From NCBI RefSeq assembly GCF_025685545.1, contig NZ_JAGSYC010000023.1, positions 1-64,000 on the forward strand: a stretch of DNA of 64,000 nt, given 5' to 3'. The stretch comes from Granulicella paludicola (GTDB taxonomy: Bacteria > Acidobacteriota > Terriglobia > Terriglobales > Acidobacteriaceae). The notes beneath the pieces were generated by a model. The model had not been told where the DNA came from. It ran no database searches and saw only the letters and a list, made by a program, of their open reading frames with translations. Below, piece after piece: positions 34,695 through 44,449 of this stretch (position 1 is its first letter; each line of letters opens with the position of its first letter). The position numbers and the translations under genes are program-made.

Positions 34695-37600
34695 ATGAGC
34701 AAAGTTCGCATCAACGATCTTGCACGAGAGCTGGAAGAAAAAAGCAACGCCATTCTCGATGCACTCAAAGCGGTAGGCGTCACGGAAAAGAAGACGCACT
34801 CCAGCTCCATCGAGGCTGATGAGGCCGAGAAGGTGCGTGGCTACTTCAAAGGCGGATATCGCCAGACGGCCAATCGGGCACCTGCCGAGCCCAAGAAGCT
34901 TGACCTCTCTGCCGCTTCCAAGCCCGGCGACATTGCGCGCGCCATCCTTGAGCGCAAGCAGCAGGCAGAGGCCGCAAAGAATGCCCCACCGCCGCGGCCG
35001 TCCGTCGCTGTCGTCGCTCCCGGCAGGCCTCCTGTCGCTGTCGTTCCTCCAGCTTCCGTGCCCGCTGCTGCCGCAACATCTCAGACCGCTCGGCCTGTAG
35101 TTTCGGTGGCTCCGCCGCCCGCAGGTTCCACGCAGACGCCCGATGGCCCACCGCCGCCGCGGCGTATCGTTCCCATTCCGCGTCCACCTGCGCCGGTCTA
35201 TACCGTTGCGCCGCCTCGGCCCCCTGCTGTTGTGGTTCGGCCTGCCGCTCCGGCGGTCGCTTCGACCACTCCCACGGCACCTGTCGTCGTGAAGCCAGCG
35301 GCTCCCGCACCGACAGCTCCGGTCGCAAGCGCAGCTCCGGCGGTCGTTCCCTCCGTCGCAGCAGCAGGGACATCTGCTCCCGCAGCTCCGGCTGCGCCTG
35401 TGGCCCCATCGACGCCGGCGGCTGAACCCGCTGCCGCAGCCCCTGCGGCTCCGGTCGCACCCGCAGCGCCTGTCCGTCGCGTCATCATGCCGCAAACCGG
35501 CCCGCGCCCCTCTTATAACGCTCCCCCGCCGCCTCCGGGTGGTCCGCGCACGCCGATCTTTCAGCGTCCGCGCCCCGGCTTTGCAGGTGGTCCTGGCGGA
35601 CCCGGCGGTCCCGGTGCACGTCCTGGAATGGGCGGCAGCATGGCTCCCGGCGCTCGCCGCCCCATGCACCCCACACGTACCTTCCCGGGCGGCCCTGGTG
35701 CTGGTCCTGGAGGTCCCGGTGCACGTCCTGGCTTCGCGCCCGGCGGTCGTCCCGGCTTCCCGCCGCGCCCCGGCTTCGGTGGTCCGCGTCCTGGAGGCCC
35801 AGGTGGCCTGCTACCGCCGACCGAAGGAGCTCCGGCACCCGGTCGTCCCGCTCGTCCCGGCCCAGGCCGTGGCGGTCGTGGAGCACCACGCTACGAAAAG
35901 AACAAGGAAGTCGCGCTCAAGGGCTATGCCCCGAGCCGCGGTGCTGCGCACATCCCGATGGGCGAAGTGCCTATCACCAAGACCATCACTGTCACGGAAG
36001 GCATTTCGGTAAAGGATCTCGCCGAGAAGTTGGAAGTTCGCGGTAAGGACCTAATCGCCACTCTTCTTATGAAGGGTGTCATGGTCACGGTGAACCAGTC
36101 GCTTGACGGCGAACTGGTGAAGGAAGTCGCCCGCCAGTTCGGCGCCGACGCTACCGTCATCTCCGTAGAAGATCAGCTCGAGAACGAAGCTCTCGAAGGT
36201 CTTCTGCAGGACACCACCGGCCTCGTCGAGGTTGTGCGCGCGCCTGTGGTCACCATCATGGGTCACGTCGATCACGGTAAGACCTCGCTGCTCGATGCCA
36301 TTCGTTCCACCGACGTCGCCGCTGGCGAAGCCGGAGGCATCACCCAGCACATCGGTGCCTACAAGGTCCACGTGACGAAACCCGATTCGCCGGCCTTCGG
36401 TCGCGAGATCGTCTTCCTCGATACACCGGGTCACGAGGCCTTCACCCGCATGCGTGCTCGCGGAGCGAAGATCACCGACATCGTCGTGGTCGTGGTCGCT
36501 GCCGATGACGGCGTGATGCCCCAGACGCTCGAGGCCATCGATCACGCTCGCGCTGCGAAAGTCCCCATGATCGTCGCCGTGAACAAGATCGATAAGCCCG
36601 AAGCCGATGCCTCCCGCGTGATGCAGCAACTGGCCGCTCGCGGTGTGCAGGCTACCAGCATGGGTGGCGACATCGAGTTTGTCGAAGTCTCCGCGAAGAA
36701 GCGTCTCAATCTCGACGGACTGGAAGAGATGATCTGTCTCGTTGCCGATACGAATGAGCAGAAGGCTACGCCGGATCGTCCCGCAGTCGGAACGGTCATC
36801 GAAGCCAAGCTCGATCGTGGTCGCGGTGCAGTTGCGTCGATCCTTGTGCAGAACGGAACTCTTCGCCTGGGAGACAGCTTCATCGTCGGCAACACCTTCG
36901 GCAAGATCCGCGCCATGTTCGACGATCGCGGTAAGGAGATCAAGGAAGCCGGACCCTCGACCCCCGTCGAGATCCTCGGCCTCGAGTCCATCCCGGATGC
37001 GGGCGATACCTTCCTCGTCATGGCCGATCGCGATCGTGCCAAGGAGATTGCCAAGTACCGCAGCATGAAGGAACGCGAAGCTATGCTCGCCAAGTCCTCT
37101 CGTGTTTCGCTCGAAGGCCTCGCCGAACAGATCAAACAGGCGGGCGTCAAGGACCTCAACCTCATCCTCAAGGGCGACGTGCAGGGCTCGGTCGAAGTGC
37201 TGGCCGATTCGCTGCAGCGCATGTCGACCGAAAAGGTACGCGTCAAGGTGCTGCACTCCGGTGTGGGTGCCATCACAGAATCCGACGTGCTGCTGGCGAC
37301 GGCTTCGAACGCTGTCATCATAGGCTTCAACGTCCGCCCCGACCGCAACGCTGCGGAAGTGGCTGCCCGCGAGAACGTCGAGATTCGTCTGCACTCGATT
37401 ATCTACGAGCTGCAGGACGAGATCACGAAGGCGATGTACGGCCTGCTCGATGCCGTCTACAAGGAGAACTATGCGGGCCGTGCAGAAGTCCTGCAGGTCT
37501 TCAAGATCACCAAGGTCGGTCAGATCGCAGGTTGCATCGTTCGCGATGGTCTCATCAAGCGCGACGCGCAGGTACGCGTTCTCCGCGATGGCACGGAAGT

Positions 37601-37868
37601 CTGGAAGGGCAAGATCTCCAGCCTCAAGCGCGTCAAGGAAGATGTGTCCGAAGTCCGTCAGGGCGTCGAGTGCGGTATCGATCTCGCCGGCTTCAAGGAC
37701 ATCAAGGCAGGCGACGTCATCGAGGCCTACACCACGGAGAAGCTGGCCGACGAGCTCGGTCGCAACTCCGCGGAAGCCAAGAAGGAACGCGATGCCGAGG
37801 CGCTCAAGGCTGCGAAGGATGCAGCCAACGAGGCAGCCAGGGCCGCGGAAGAGACTGCCAACGCCTAA
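34695..37868 (+). CDS. infB: Translation initiation factor IF-2
   Basis: A 1057-aa GTPase that brings fMet-tRNA to the ribosome. N-terminal IF2_N domain (about 1-55, [20 protein letters not shown]), then a long low-complexity linker (about 90-400): first Pro/Ala-rich, then Gly/Pro/Arg-rich (GGPGG, RPGFAGG). The second IF2_N part starts about 430. The G domain shows [12 protein letters not shown] from about 523, DTPGHEAF and NKID; the C-terminal domains follow ([18 protein letters not shown] near 860). AAGGA lies 6 nt before the ATG. The linker is unusually long and Gly/Pro-rich. Confidence 0.95.
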   Translation: MSKVRINDLARELEEKSNAILDALKAVGVTEKKTHSSSIEADEAEKVRGYFKGGYRQTANRAPAEPKKLDLSAASKPGDIARAILERKQQAEAAKNAPPPRPSVAVVAPGRPPVAVVPPASVPAAAATSQTARPVVSVAPPPAGSTQTPDGPPPPRRIVPIPRPPAPVYTVAPPRPPAVVVRPAAPAVASTTPTAPVVVKPAAPAPTAPVASAAPAVVPSVAAAGTSAPAAPAAPVAPSTPAAEPAAAAPAAPVAPAAPVRRVIMPQTGPRPSYNAPPPPPGGPRTPIFQRPRPGFAGGPGGPGGPGARPGMGGSMAPGARRPMHPTRTFPGGPGAGPGGPGARPGFAPGGRPGFPPRPGFGGPRPGGPGGLLPPTEGAPAPGRPARPGPGRGGRGAPRYEKNKEVALKGYAPSRGAAHIPMGEVPITKTITVTEGISVKDLAEKLEVRGKDLIATLLMKGVMVTVNQSLDGELVKEVARQFGADATVISVEDQLENEALEGLLQDTTGLVEVVRAPVVTIMGHVDHGKTSLLDAIRSTDVAAGEAGGITQHIGAYKVHVTKPDSPAFGREIVFLDTPGHEAFTRMRARGAKITDIVVVVVAADDGVMPQTLEAIDHARAAKVPMIVAVNKIDKPEADASRVMQQLAARGVQATSMGGDIEFVEVSAKKRLNLDGLEEMICLVADTNEQKATPDRPAVGTVIEAKLDRGRGAVASILVQNGTLRLGDSFIVGNTFGKIRAMFDDRGKEIKEAGPSTPVEILGLESIPDAGDTFLVMADRDRAKEIAKYRSMKEREAMLAKSSRVSLEGLAEQIKQAGVKDLNLILKGDVQGSVEVLADSLQRMSTEKVRVKVLHSGVGAITESDVLLATASNAVIIGFNVRPDRNAAEVAARENVEIRLHSIIYELQDEITKAMYGLLDAVYKENYAGRAEVLQVFKITKVGQIAGCIVRDGLIKRDAQVRVLRDGTEVWKGKISSLKRVKEDVSEVRQGVECGIDLAGFKDIKAGDVIEAYTTEKLADELGRNSAEAKKERDAEALKAAKDAANEAARAAEETANA

Positions 37869-37886
37869 AGCATCACAACTACATAA

Positions 37887-37924
37887 CAGGAAGGGCCGGG
37901 ATACTCTCCCGGCCCTTCCTGTTT
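37887..37924 (+). terminator. Strong intrinsic terminator after infB
   Basis: A 15-bp perfect stem, CAGGAAGGGCCGGGA (37887-37901) with TCCCGGCCCTTCCTG (37907-37921), followed by TTTG. It ends the rimP-nusA-infB operon. Confidence 0.8.
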
Positions 37925-38202
37925 GCGTCGCGGCCAAGGGCGCTCTTGTGGACTCAGCCCTCTTCGGAAGCAAAGATAACAGCAACTTCGAAGATCTCGA
38001 GGATCAGAGTATTGCTGGGTTTATGGCATCACGCCTGGCTTTGGCGTGAACAGCGGCGTGGAAACAGGATTGGGGGGCGCCGGTGACCTCCGTCATGGAC
38101 GAGTTGCCCTGGTTGGCGACCCACACGAATTTCAGAGGGTCTAGAGATGTCCGGGCGGCGGCTGCTCCAATGCAAGCGAGCAGCTCCGACTCGTCAGGCT
38201 AT

Positions 38203-39840
38203 TTAGCTTTTTTTCTTCTTTGCCGGAGCGACCGCGGCTACGAGCGCCGCGATGATTCCTGTACCGATGGGTGTGCCGAGGCCGGTGCAGGCGTCCCAGC
38301 CGGGGCCAGCGCTGAACGCGCCATTGTTACCCGAGGTGATGTCACGAAAAGCTTTCTTAGCGCTCGCCGCGTAGAGCACAGGATTCACAAAACCGACGGG
38401 GGTCTTGCTCTGGGCGTTCGCTAAGGCGATGAGCCCCGCCCAGAGCGGGGCCACAGCGCTGGTGCCGCCGATAACGGTGGTAGAACCGTCTACACGGACC
38501 ACGTAACCTGAGGCAGGATCGGCATCTCCGGCAACATCCGGCACACCGCGGCCGCCACCAGCTGCGGAAGCCGCCGGCACTCCTGCGTTCGCTTGCCACG
38601 CGGGCAGTGGAAAGATGGTGCTGACACCGCCGCCCGTTGCGCCTTCGTTGGAAGCGAGCTCGTTCCAAACGACCTCGCTGGTAATCGTGGAACCTGAGCC
38701 GGCGATTTTAGTGCCACCGCAGGCCAGGACATTCGGGCTGGACGCCGGGAAGTCTACGTTGTTGCCGGTGCCACCATCAGTAGAGCCGTCATCACCGGCG
38801 GCCACTGTAATCGTGACCCCCAAGGCTGCGGCTGCCTGGCAGGCGGCGTTCAGTGACTGGATGGATTGCGACGTCCAGCTGGCTTCAGGGCCTCCCCAGC
38901 TGATGGAGATGACGCTGGGCTTGTTGGTCGTGTCATGCACGGCGGTAGTGATGGCGTCGATAAAGCCCTGGTCCGTGTTGGGAGCGAAGTAGACGGCAAG
39001 GTTGGCCCCCGGAGCGACGGCAGCGGAGACTTCGATGTCGAGCATCACCTCACCGTCGGCTCCGCTGGCGGTGCTGGGGGAGTTCTTGCCACCATCAACG
39101 GAGATAGCAACAACCGAGGGCGCCGTCTGCCCTAGGGTCTTGAAGTAGGCGGTGAGGTCAGCCGTCTTATAGCCGCCGCCCAGCTCAATCAGGCCGATGG
39201 TCTGCCCTTTCGCGGAGGCTCCGGCGGGGAAGCCGTAGAGCTGCGCGATCTGGACGGGAGTAAACGAGTTATTGGTCGCCTTTTTGCCGGCCTGTCGAAA
39301 GTGCGGTTTCGCCTGCGGACGGTTGTCCAGACCAAGGACAGCCAGCACGAGGCCGTCGAGCGACTGCGGAACGTACACGACACCTTCGCGGACACGAAAG
39401 GTTCCCTCGTTCGTCGACACTTGCGACAGCGTGACACCGAAGGCTTTCTGGATGTTGGCAGCAGTGCCCTTCACCTGCACGATACAAGGTCCAGGGCCAT
39501 TGGTTGCTGTGAGCCCAAACTCTTTCGCGAAGGACTTCACGAGCTTGACCGAAGCCGGATCAGCGCCGTAATTCTTCGCGAACGCCGCGCGCGACATGCG
39601 TTCGGAAGGAGTTCCCTTCTTCAGCTTCAGCTGGTCTTTGGGGTTCAGCACCAGCGATACCGTGATGCTGCCTGAAATTTTCGCGACTTTGGGGCTGATC
39701 CCGCCAAATGCTGGCTTGTCGCTGCCTTCGATTGCTACCTTCGCCTGTGTCGCAAAGCTTGCTGCCGCTGCCTTTTTCGCTGGGCTTTTCTTCGCTGCAC
39801 TCGTCTTCACAGACTTCTTCGCCGCCACCTTTGTCGCCAT
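38203..39840 (-). CDS. S53 peptidase (sedolisin/kumamolisin-like) with a histone-H1-like N-terminus
   Basis: A 545-aa acid serine peptidase. A pro-domain (about residues 45-185, GSITVSLVLNPKDQ) precedes the catalytic domain. The catalytic region shows the Glu/Asp pair in DGEVMLDIE (about 278-286), the oxyanion-type VTVAAGDDG strand and the Ser in GGTSAVAPLWAG (about 470-481). Instead of a signal peptide, residues 1-30 are Lys/Ala-rich (KVAAKKSVKTSAAKKSPAKK). Start: ATG at 39840 with GGGAGG 8 nt upstream; an earlier in-frame start would sit before this site. S53 peptidases are normally secreted, so this tail is odd. Confidence 0.9.
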   Translation of the reverse strand: MATKVAAKKSVKTSAAKKSPAKKAAAASFATQAKVAIEGSDKPAFGGISPKVAKISGSITVSLVLNPKDQLKLKKGTPSERMSRAAFAKNYGADPASVKLVKSFAKEFGLTATNGPGPCIVQVKGTAANIQKAFGVTLSQVSTNEGTFRVREGVVYVPQSLDGLVLAVLGLDNRPQAKPHFRQAGKKATNNSFTPVQIAQLYGFPAGASAKGQTIGLIELGGGYKTADLTAYFKTLGQTAPSVVAISVDGGKNSPSTASGADGEVMLDIEVSAAVAPGANLAVYFAPNTDQGFIDAITTAVHDTTNKPSVISISWGGPEASWTSQSIQSLNAACQAAAALGVTITVAAGDDGSTDGGTGNNVDFPASSPNVLACGGTKIAGSGSTITSEVVWNELASNEGATGGGVSTIFPLPAWQANAGVPAASAAGGGRGVPDVAGDADPASGYVVRVDGSTTVIGGTSAVAPLWAGLIALANAQSKTPVGFVNPVLYAASAKKAFRDITSGNNGAFSAGPGWDACTGLGTPIGTGIIAALVAAVAPAKKKKS

Positions 39841-40107
39841 GATGAAACCTCCCGTTCTCTGTATTGGTAGAGCTGAATCATAGACGCTGAGAGTCATGCA
39901 ACCAGGAACGGACAGCAGGTCCTACCCTGCGGTCAGGATGCCGCTTCCATCCGTTCAAGACGATAACTGCAACAGAGACTACCTATGAAACGTGCCCTAG
40001 TAAGTGAGGACCCGCCGAACATCGGACATTCGGAGACTACACCACCCTTGGATGCCACGCACCAGAAAGAAGGGAGACCGGACGCACCTGTCTCCACTTC
40101 CTCCACC

Positions 40108-40842
40108 CTACTTCAACTGATTCATGGTCTCGATCACGGTGCGTTCGGGAGTTTCTCCGAGAGCGACCTTGAGGATTTGCGCCTGCATCCATAGGTAATC
40201 TTTGCCAGTGGAATCTTTCTGATAATGCTGGTTGAAGTAGGTCGGCACATCCTGCCCTTCGGGTACGGGACTCGGCTCCTTATCGAGCGCGGCCGCGATG
40301 ATTGTGAGCTTCGCAACGACCTCGGGATCGTGCTCTTTCCAGTAGGCCAGCGCCACGCGAACGCCCGCGAGCTCGCGCTGGTAGGGCGTCAACTTCAGGG
40401 TAAGGTTCTTGCAGTTCTCCCACCAGTGCACGGTTTCGGCAACGACGATCCACTGGTGCGCGTAAACATCGAAGAGTTCCCTGGCCTGCGCCTCGGTGGC
40501 TCCAGCTCCGGCCAGGTTATAAAACACCGCGGACTCCTCAGGCTTCAACTGCTTCCAATCGGGGGTCACAAGGGTGTCCGTAACTTTTTCGTATTCGCCG
40601 AAGAGCGGTGTATCGGCGACCACAATTCCCGGCGCAGGGAGGCGACAGTAGAAGCCGTCCTCACCGATACGATCGATGAAGGCGTCGCGGACGTCGATGC
40701 TGGTCTGCAGGGTCTGTGGGTTCTTGAACGCGTACTGCGGTTCTTTGGGGTTCTTCATCTTGTCAGAAAACTGCCCATAAAGTGCAGCGCTACATCCCTG
40801 AACCAATACCGTCGCAATTGCAATCCCGCGCAACCAATTCAT
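40108..40842 (-). CDS. Hypothetical exported protein
   Basis: A 244-aa protein with an N-terminal signal peptide (NWLRGIAIATVLVQGCSA, with a possible lipobox VQGC). The mature part is soluble, with an aromatic cluster (QWIVVAETVHWWENCKN, about residues 129-145) and a charged helical end. GAGG lies 9 nt before the ATG. No catalytic motif is recognised. It stands alone, followed by about 210 nt of noncoding DNA. Confidence 0.55.
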   Translation of the reverse strand: MNWLRGIAIATVLVQGCSAALYGQFSDKMKNPKEPQYAFKNPQTLQTSIDVRDAFIDRIGEDGFYCRLPAPGIVVADTPLFGEYEKVTDTLVTPDWKQLKPEESAVFYNLAGAGATEAQARELFDVYAHQWIVVAETVHWWENCKNLTLKLTPYQRELAGVRVALAYWKEHDPEVVAKLTIIAAALDKEPSPVPEGQDVPTYFNQHYQKDSTGKDYLWMQAQILKVALGETPERTVIETMNQLK

Positions 40843-40975
40843 CCAACAACACCTCGCTAAACCTTCTACTACCTACAACTCTTAGATGCATCTTCGCCCA
40901 ATCTCATCGCTGTCATTTCCAGAACCGAACAGGGAACCTCACTGGTCACCCCTTGCGCCGGTACAATCGAAACCG

Positions 40976-42166
40976 ATGAACCTCGAAGCCCTGCAAACCG
41001 CTCTGCGTGACGCCAACCTCGACGGCTGGCTTTTTTACGACCACCATCACCGCGACCCCATTGCGTACCGTGTACTCGGCCTGGACGAAAATAGCTTCGT
41101 TTCGCGGCGCTGGTTCTATTTTGTGCCTCTTACGGGCGAGCCGAAGAAGCTTGTCCATCGCATCGAATCGAGCAAGCTCGACACACTGCCCGGGAGTAAA
41201 GATGCTTACTCCAGCTGGCAGGAGCTCGAGAGCAAGCTCGAAGCGATGCTTGGCGGGTCGACGACGATCGCGATGCAGTATTCGCCCCGGAACGCCATTA
41301 TGTACGTCGCCATGGTCGACGCGGGTACGGTTGAGCTAGTGCGCGGATTCGGCAAGACGGTGGTCAGCTCTGCTGATCTGGTTAGCCTCTTCGAGGCTGT
41401 TCTGACGGAGGAACAGATCGATTCGCATTACGCCGCACAGCAGAAGGTCGACGCGATTCTTGCCGCCGGCTGGCGACGTATCGGCGACAGCGTCCGCGCA
41501 GGCACTGCTATTGGCGAGATCGACGTGGTGAACTTCTTCCTCGACAGCTTCCAGCGTGAAGGCTTGTTCACCGATCACGGCCCGAACTGCTCGGTGGGCA
41601 ACAATTCGGCGGATTCGCATTATGAGCCAACGAAGGAGACATCCCGCCTGATCAAGGCAGGCGACTTCGTCCTCATCGACATCTGGGCGAAGATCAGCTC
41701 GCCCGAGGCCATCTGGTACGACATCACCTGGACGGGCGTAGTCGGCCGCGAGCCCTCCGAACGCGAGCACCTGATCTTCAACACCGTGCGTGATGCCCGC
41801 GATGCAGCCATCACTACCGTGCAGGAAGCCTATGCCGCAGGCAAGGCCATTGCTGGCTGGCAGGCGGATGACGCGGCACGCAACGTCATCCGCAACGCTG
41901 GTTTTGCGGATGCCTTCACGCATCGAACGGGTCATAACATTGAGGTTTCGCTGCACGGCAACGGAGCTCACCTAGATAACCTGGAGACGCACGACGAGCG
42001 GCTGCTGCTGCCGAACACCTGCTTTTCGGTCGAACCGGGACTCTATTTTCCAGGTGCCGCAGGCGATCCCAATGCCTTCGGCGTGAGGAGTGAGGTCGAC
42101 ATGATTACGCGGCCCGGGAAAGCGGTTGTGACCGGTCCGGCGCAGTCTGCGCTGCTTCGCATCTGA
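40976..42166 (+). CDS. M24 metallopeptidase (Xaa-Pro aminopeptidase-like)
   Basis: A 396-aa two-domain peptidase. The C-terminal pita-bread domain has the five metal ligands: Asp in VLIDIWA, Asp in YDITWTG, His in GHNIEVSLHG, Glu in SVEPGLYF and Glu in RSEVDM. The N-terminal creatinase-like domain is present (from NLDGWLFYDHHH). The ATG at 40976 is chosen because the upstream stretch is antisense-like. The likely reaction is removal of an N-terminal residue before proline; it is probably cytosolic. Confidence 0.85.
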   Translation: MNLEALQTALRDANLDGWLFYDHHHRDPIAYRVLGLDENSFVSRRWFYFVPLTGEPKKLVHRIESSKLDTLPGSKDAYSSWQELESKLEAMLGGSTTIAMQYSPRNAIMYVAMVDAGTVELVRGFGKTVVSSADLVSLFEAVLTEEQIDSHYAAQQKVDAILAAGWRRIGDSVRAGTAIGEIDVVNFFLDSFQREGLFTDHGPNCSVGNNSADSHYEPTKETSRLIKAGDFVLIDIWAKISSPEAIWYDITWTGVVGREPSEREHLIFNTVRDARDAAITTVQEAYAAGKAIAGWQADDAARNVIRNAGFADAFTHRTGHNIEVSLHGNGAHLDNLETHDERLLLPNTCFSVEPGLYFPGAAGDPNAFGVRSEVDMITRPGKAVVTGPAQSALLRI

Positions 42167-42200
42167 AGCTCCACCGTTCGCACTGATAGAATCATCCTCG

Positions 42201-42623
42201 ATGGCCACTCCAGCTCCCCTCACCGCGAAACCGCTCGCCACGAAGAAGAACTCGTCCTTCCCGATGATAGTACTGCTTGCCGGATGGCTTGTACCCGGCC
42301 TCGGTCATCTGCTTGTTGGGAAAAAGATTCGTGCGTTGCTACTCTTCGCCGCAATCGTGCTGATGTACATCATCGGTATCTCGCTGGCGGGCAAGGTCTA
42401 CACGCCGAGCACCGGCGATTATCTCGATCTGCTAGGTTTCGTCGGGCAGTTGGGGCTTGGCCTGCTGTACGTTATTGCCCGCGCCTTCGGCCTCGGAGCT
42501 GCCGCTGCCGTGAGCACGATTGGCGACTATGGCACCAAGGCGCTGCTCATTGCGGGGCTGCTCAATGTCATCACCGCGGTGGATGCGCACTCGCTGGCTA
42601 ACGGCAGAAAGGCTTCGTTCTAA
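42201..42623 (+). CDS. Small membrane protein (DUF6677-like)
   Basis: A 140-aa protein with three or four membrane segments. The motif GWLVPGLGHLLVGK (residues about 28-41) resembles TM2 or DUF6677 membrane proteins seen in acidobacteria. Its stop overlaps the ATG of the next small gene (TAATG), so they are coupled. It follows the M24 peptidase at a 34-nt distance. Confidence 0.65.
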   Translation: MATPAPLTAKPLATKKNSSFPMIVLLAGWLVPGLGHLLVGKKIRALLLFAAIVLMYIIGISLAGKVYTPSTGDYLDLLGFVGQLGLGLLYVIARAFGLGAAAAVSTIGDYGTKALLIAGLLNVITAVDAHSLANGRKASF

Positions 42624-42793
42624 TGACGCACTTTCCTGCTGTCCTGCTCTTCGCTCTCTGCATCTCGGTGGTCTTTGGCATCACGCAACGCGCTGAACCC
42701 AAGATGATGATCCGCTTTGGAGCCTACTGCTTTGCGCTGTTCGTGGGCAGCGTCATCGTGATCAGCTGGCTGATGTGGGCCATCAAGCACTAA
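42623..42793 (+). CDS. Small two-TM protein, coupled to the DUF6677-like gene
   Basis: A 56-aa protein: a hydrophobic helix (VLLFALCISVVFGI), a short loop (TQRAEPKM) and a second helix (CFALFVGSVIVISWLMWAI). The ATG overlaps the upstream TAA by one base. Its size and coupling suggest a real small membrane protein; the function is unknown. It converges with the pseudopilin gene, 27 nt away. Confidence 0.6.
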   Translation: MTHFPAVLLFALCISVVFGITQRAEPKMMIRFGAYCFALFVGSVIVISWLMWAIKH

Positions 42794-42820
42794 GCAATTA
42801 CGACTTCAGCTAGATGACGC

Positions 42821-43738
42821 TTATGGGAACGGGTTGGTCGATCCGGTGCTTCCGGTCGAGCCCATAATCCCTGTTGAGCCCGTGCTGCCTGTTGAACCGA
42901 AGGCACCGCTGGTTGAGTTCGACTGGCCGTTCAGCCCGACGCCGAAGCTACTTGCAGCCTGCGAGGATATGCCGCCACCGGTGATGTTGACGGACTTCCG
43001 TAGCAGTTCGATGCGAGGGTCGTACCAGAACTCCCAGGTGTCATAGGTCGTCTGCTGATTCGGGTTGGTGATGGAGTTGCCGCTGCGCGCGGTGTCGACG
43101 CCGACGATGATGCCACCCGCGCCGCTATCGCCGAACATGCCGGTGCCGCTGTCAGAACTGCCGGTGCTGCCTGTACTACCCGTCGACCCAGCTGTACCTG
43201 TCGTTCCACTGGCTCCCGAAGCTCCGACTGTGGTTGCACCGCCAAAGCCCGCGTTGAGCGCATTCGTGCTGCTGACGGTGGACGAGCCAAAGCCGCTGGC
43301 ACCGGCGGCTGGAGAGGCGATTCCCGCGGCCGAGCCAAGCCCAGCAGAGACCTCGGCAAGCTCCTTGCCAAAGAAGACGTGAATTTTAGTTTTCTGCTCG
43401 CCTTGATGTATGAGTTTCCAGTCCGACTTGCCTGTCAACGGATCGACGTACTTCTGACGCAGGAAGCGAACGTTGTTCGTCTTCTCCAGAGCCTTAAGCG
43501 ACCCTGGATAGCTGCCCACCTTGCGGTAGTAGAGCTGGATGGCCCGCACGTACTGGTTGGCCCGACGCTGACTTTCCAGCTCCTTGTCGCGGCGCAGATC
43601 CTTGGCAATCTCCGGTGCGGCGATTGCCAGGGCTACAAGGACCAGAGCAACCATCACCACCACAGCAAGCAGCATGTAGCCCTCTTCACCAGTAGATGGG
43701 TTAAGAACCGGTTTTTCGGTCTGTGCGTGTGATCGCAT
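42821..43738 (-). CDS. Pseudopilin with a Gly-Ser-Thr repeat tail
   Basis: A 305-aa protein with a class III prepilin-like N-terminus: GEEGY then MLLAVVVMVALVLVALAIAA, with cleavage likely at G/Y. The usual Phe at +1 is Tyr. Then a charged coiled helix follows (EIAKDLRRDKELESQRRANQ) and a globular part with LYYRKVGSYPGSLKALEKT (GspG-like). Residues about 175-215 and 275-305 are GST/GSTG repeats (GSTGSTGSTG), forming a triplet tail. It is the last gene of the pil/gsp operon. Confidence 0.75.
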   Translation of the reverse strand: MRSHAQTEKPVLNPSTGEEGYMLLAVVVMVALVLVALAIAAPEIAKDLRRDKELESQRRANQYVRAIQLYYRKVGSYPGSLKALEKTNNVRFLRQKYVDPLTGKSDWKLIHQGEQKTKIHVFFGKELAEVSAGLGSAAGIASPAAGASGFGSSTVSSTNALNAGFGGATTVGASGASGTTGTAGSTGSTGSTGSSDSGTGMFGDSGAGGIIVGVDTARSGNSITNPNQQTTYDTWEFWYDPRIELLRKSVNITGGGISSQAASSFGVGLNGQSNSTSGAFGSTGSTGSTGIMGSTGSTGSTNPFP

Positions 43739-43771
43739 TTTCAGGGTCCTTCTACTCCCTGTTCCTTGCTC

Positions 43772-44449
43772 TTAGTTCGTCTGAAGCGGGAGCGTCTGGG
43801 TGTTCGTGTTCGAGAGGTCTTCGACCTTGACGCCGCTCGCTGTGATGCTGACAATTTTATATCGTCGAGCGACTATATCACCTTCCGACGCCATGTATAC
43901 GTCGTCGTCATGCAGAAGGAACGCCTGTCGCTGTCCGTTAGACTGCACAACCGTGCCAAAGTACTTCAGGTTGATTGGAGCGCAGGTTGGCGGGCAGGTT
44001 GGCGGAGGTGGGGGTGGCAGAGGAGGTCCTGCCGGAGCGGTGTTGCGCGGATTTGGCAGGTTTTTGGGCTGCTCAGCGACCGGCACATAGGCTGCCTGCG
44101 AGAAGATATTGCGACCATTACCGGCGTAGACGAGGCTTTCGGTGCGCAGCATGGCGCGCTCGTCGAGCGTAGGGTCGAGACTGCTTGAGGTGCTCGCCAT
44201 TTTCGTAGCAGCGACGCCAGCGGCCACGCCCGGACCGCTGTTGGGAGTTCCCGTCTGGCTTCTTGTCGCCACGACAGGCTTGTTTGCCTCCGCCGGGTCG
44301 ATCGGACGCTGCACCGTCGTTTGTGGAGCCGGTGAATTATCGGCAAAGTTCGTCTCGTACTCGTAGATGCCGACGCCGAGGAACACCAGACCGAAGGCAA
44401 CGTACGCGATCAGCTTCTTGCGCTCTTCCTGCTGCTGAGGACTGCTCAT
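43772..44449 (-). CDS. PilP/GspC-like pilus assembly protein
   Basis: A 225-aa inner-membrane protein with one N-terminal membrane helix (LIAYVAFGLVFLGVGIY, about residues 13-29), a long disordered Pro/Thr/Ala-rich part with a PPLPPPPPPTCPP stretch, and a C-terminal domain (INLKYFGTVVQSNGQRQAF and GDIVARRYKIVSI) that looks like the PilP/GspC HR-type domain, which links the inner-membrane platform to the secretin. It overlaps the upstream pilO by 4 nt. Confidence 0.7.
   Translation of the reverse strand: MSSPQQQEERKKLIAYVAFGLVFLGVGIYEYETNFADNSPAPQTTVQRPIDPAEANKPVVATRSQTGTPNSGPGVAAGVAATKMASTSSSLDPTLDERAMLRTESLVYAGNGRNIFSQAAYVPVAEQPKNLPNPRNTAPAGPPLPPPPPPTCPPTCAPINLKYFGTVVQSNGQRQAFLLHDDDVYMASEGDIVARRYKIVSITASGVKVEDLSNTNTQTLPLQTN

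Noticed and set aside
36051-37985. Long antisense frame (644 aa) opposite infB
   Set aside because: It is a shadow of the GC-rich infB gene; no ribosome binding site or known domain.
39841-39897. N-terminal extension of the S53 peptidase
   Set aside because: It lies upstream of a good ribosome binding site (GGGAGG) for the ATG at 39840.
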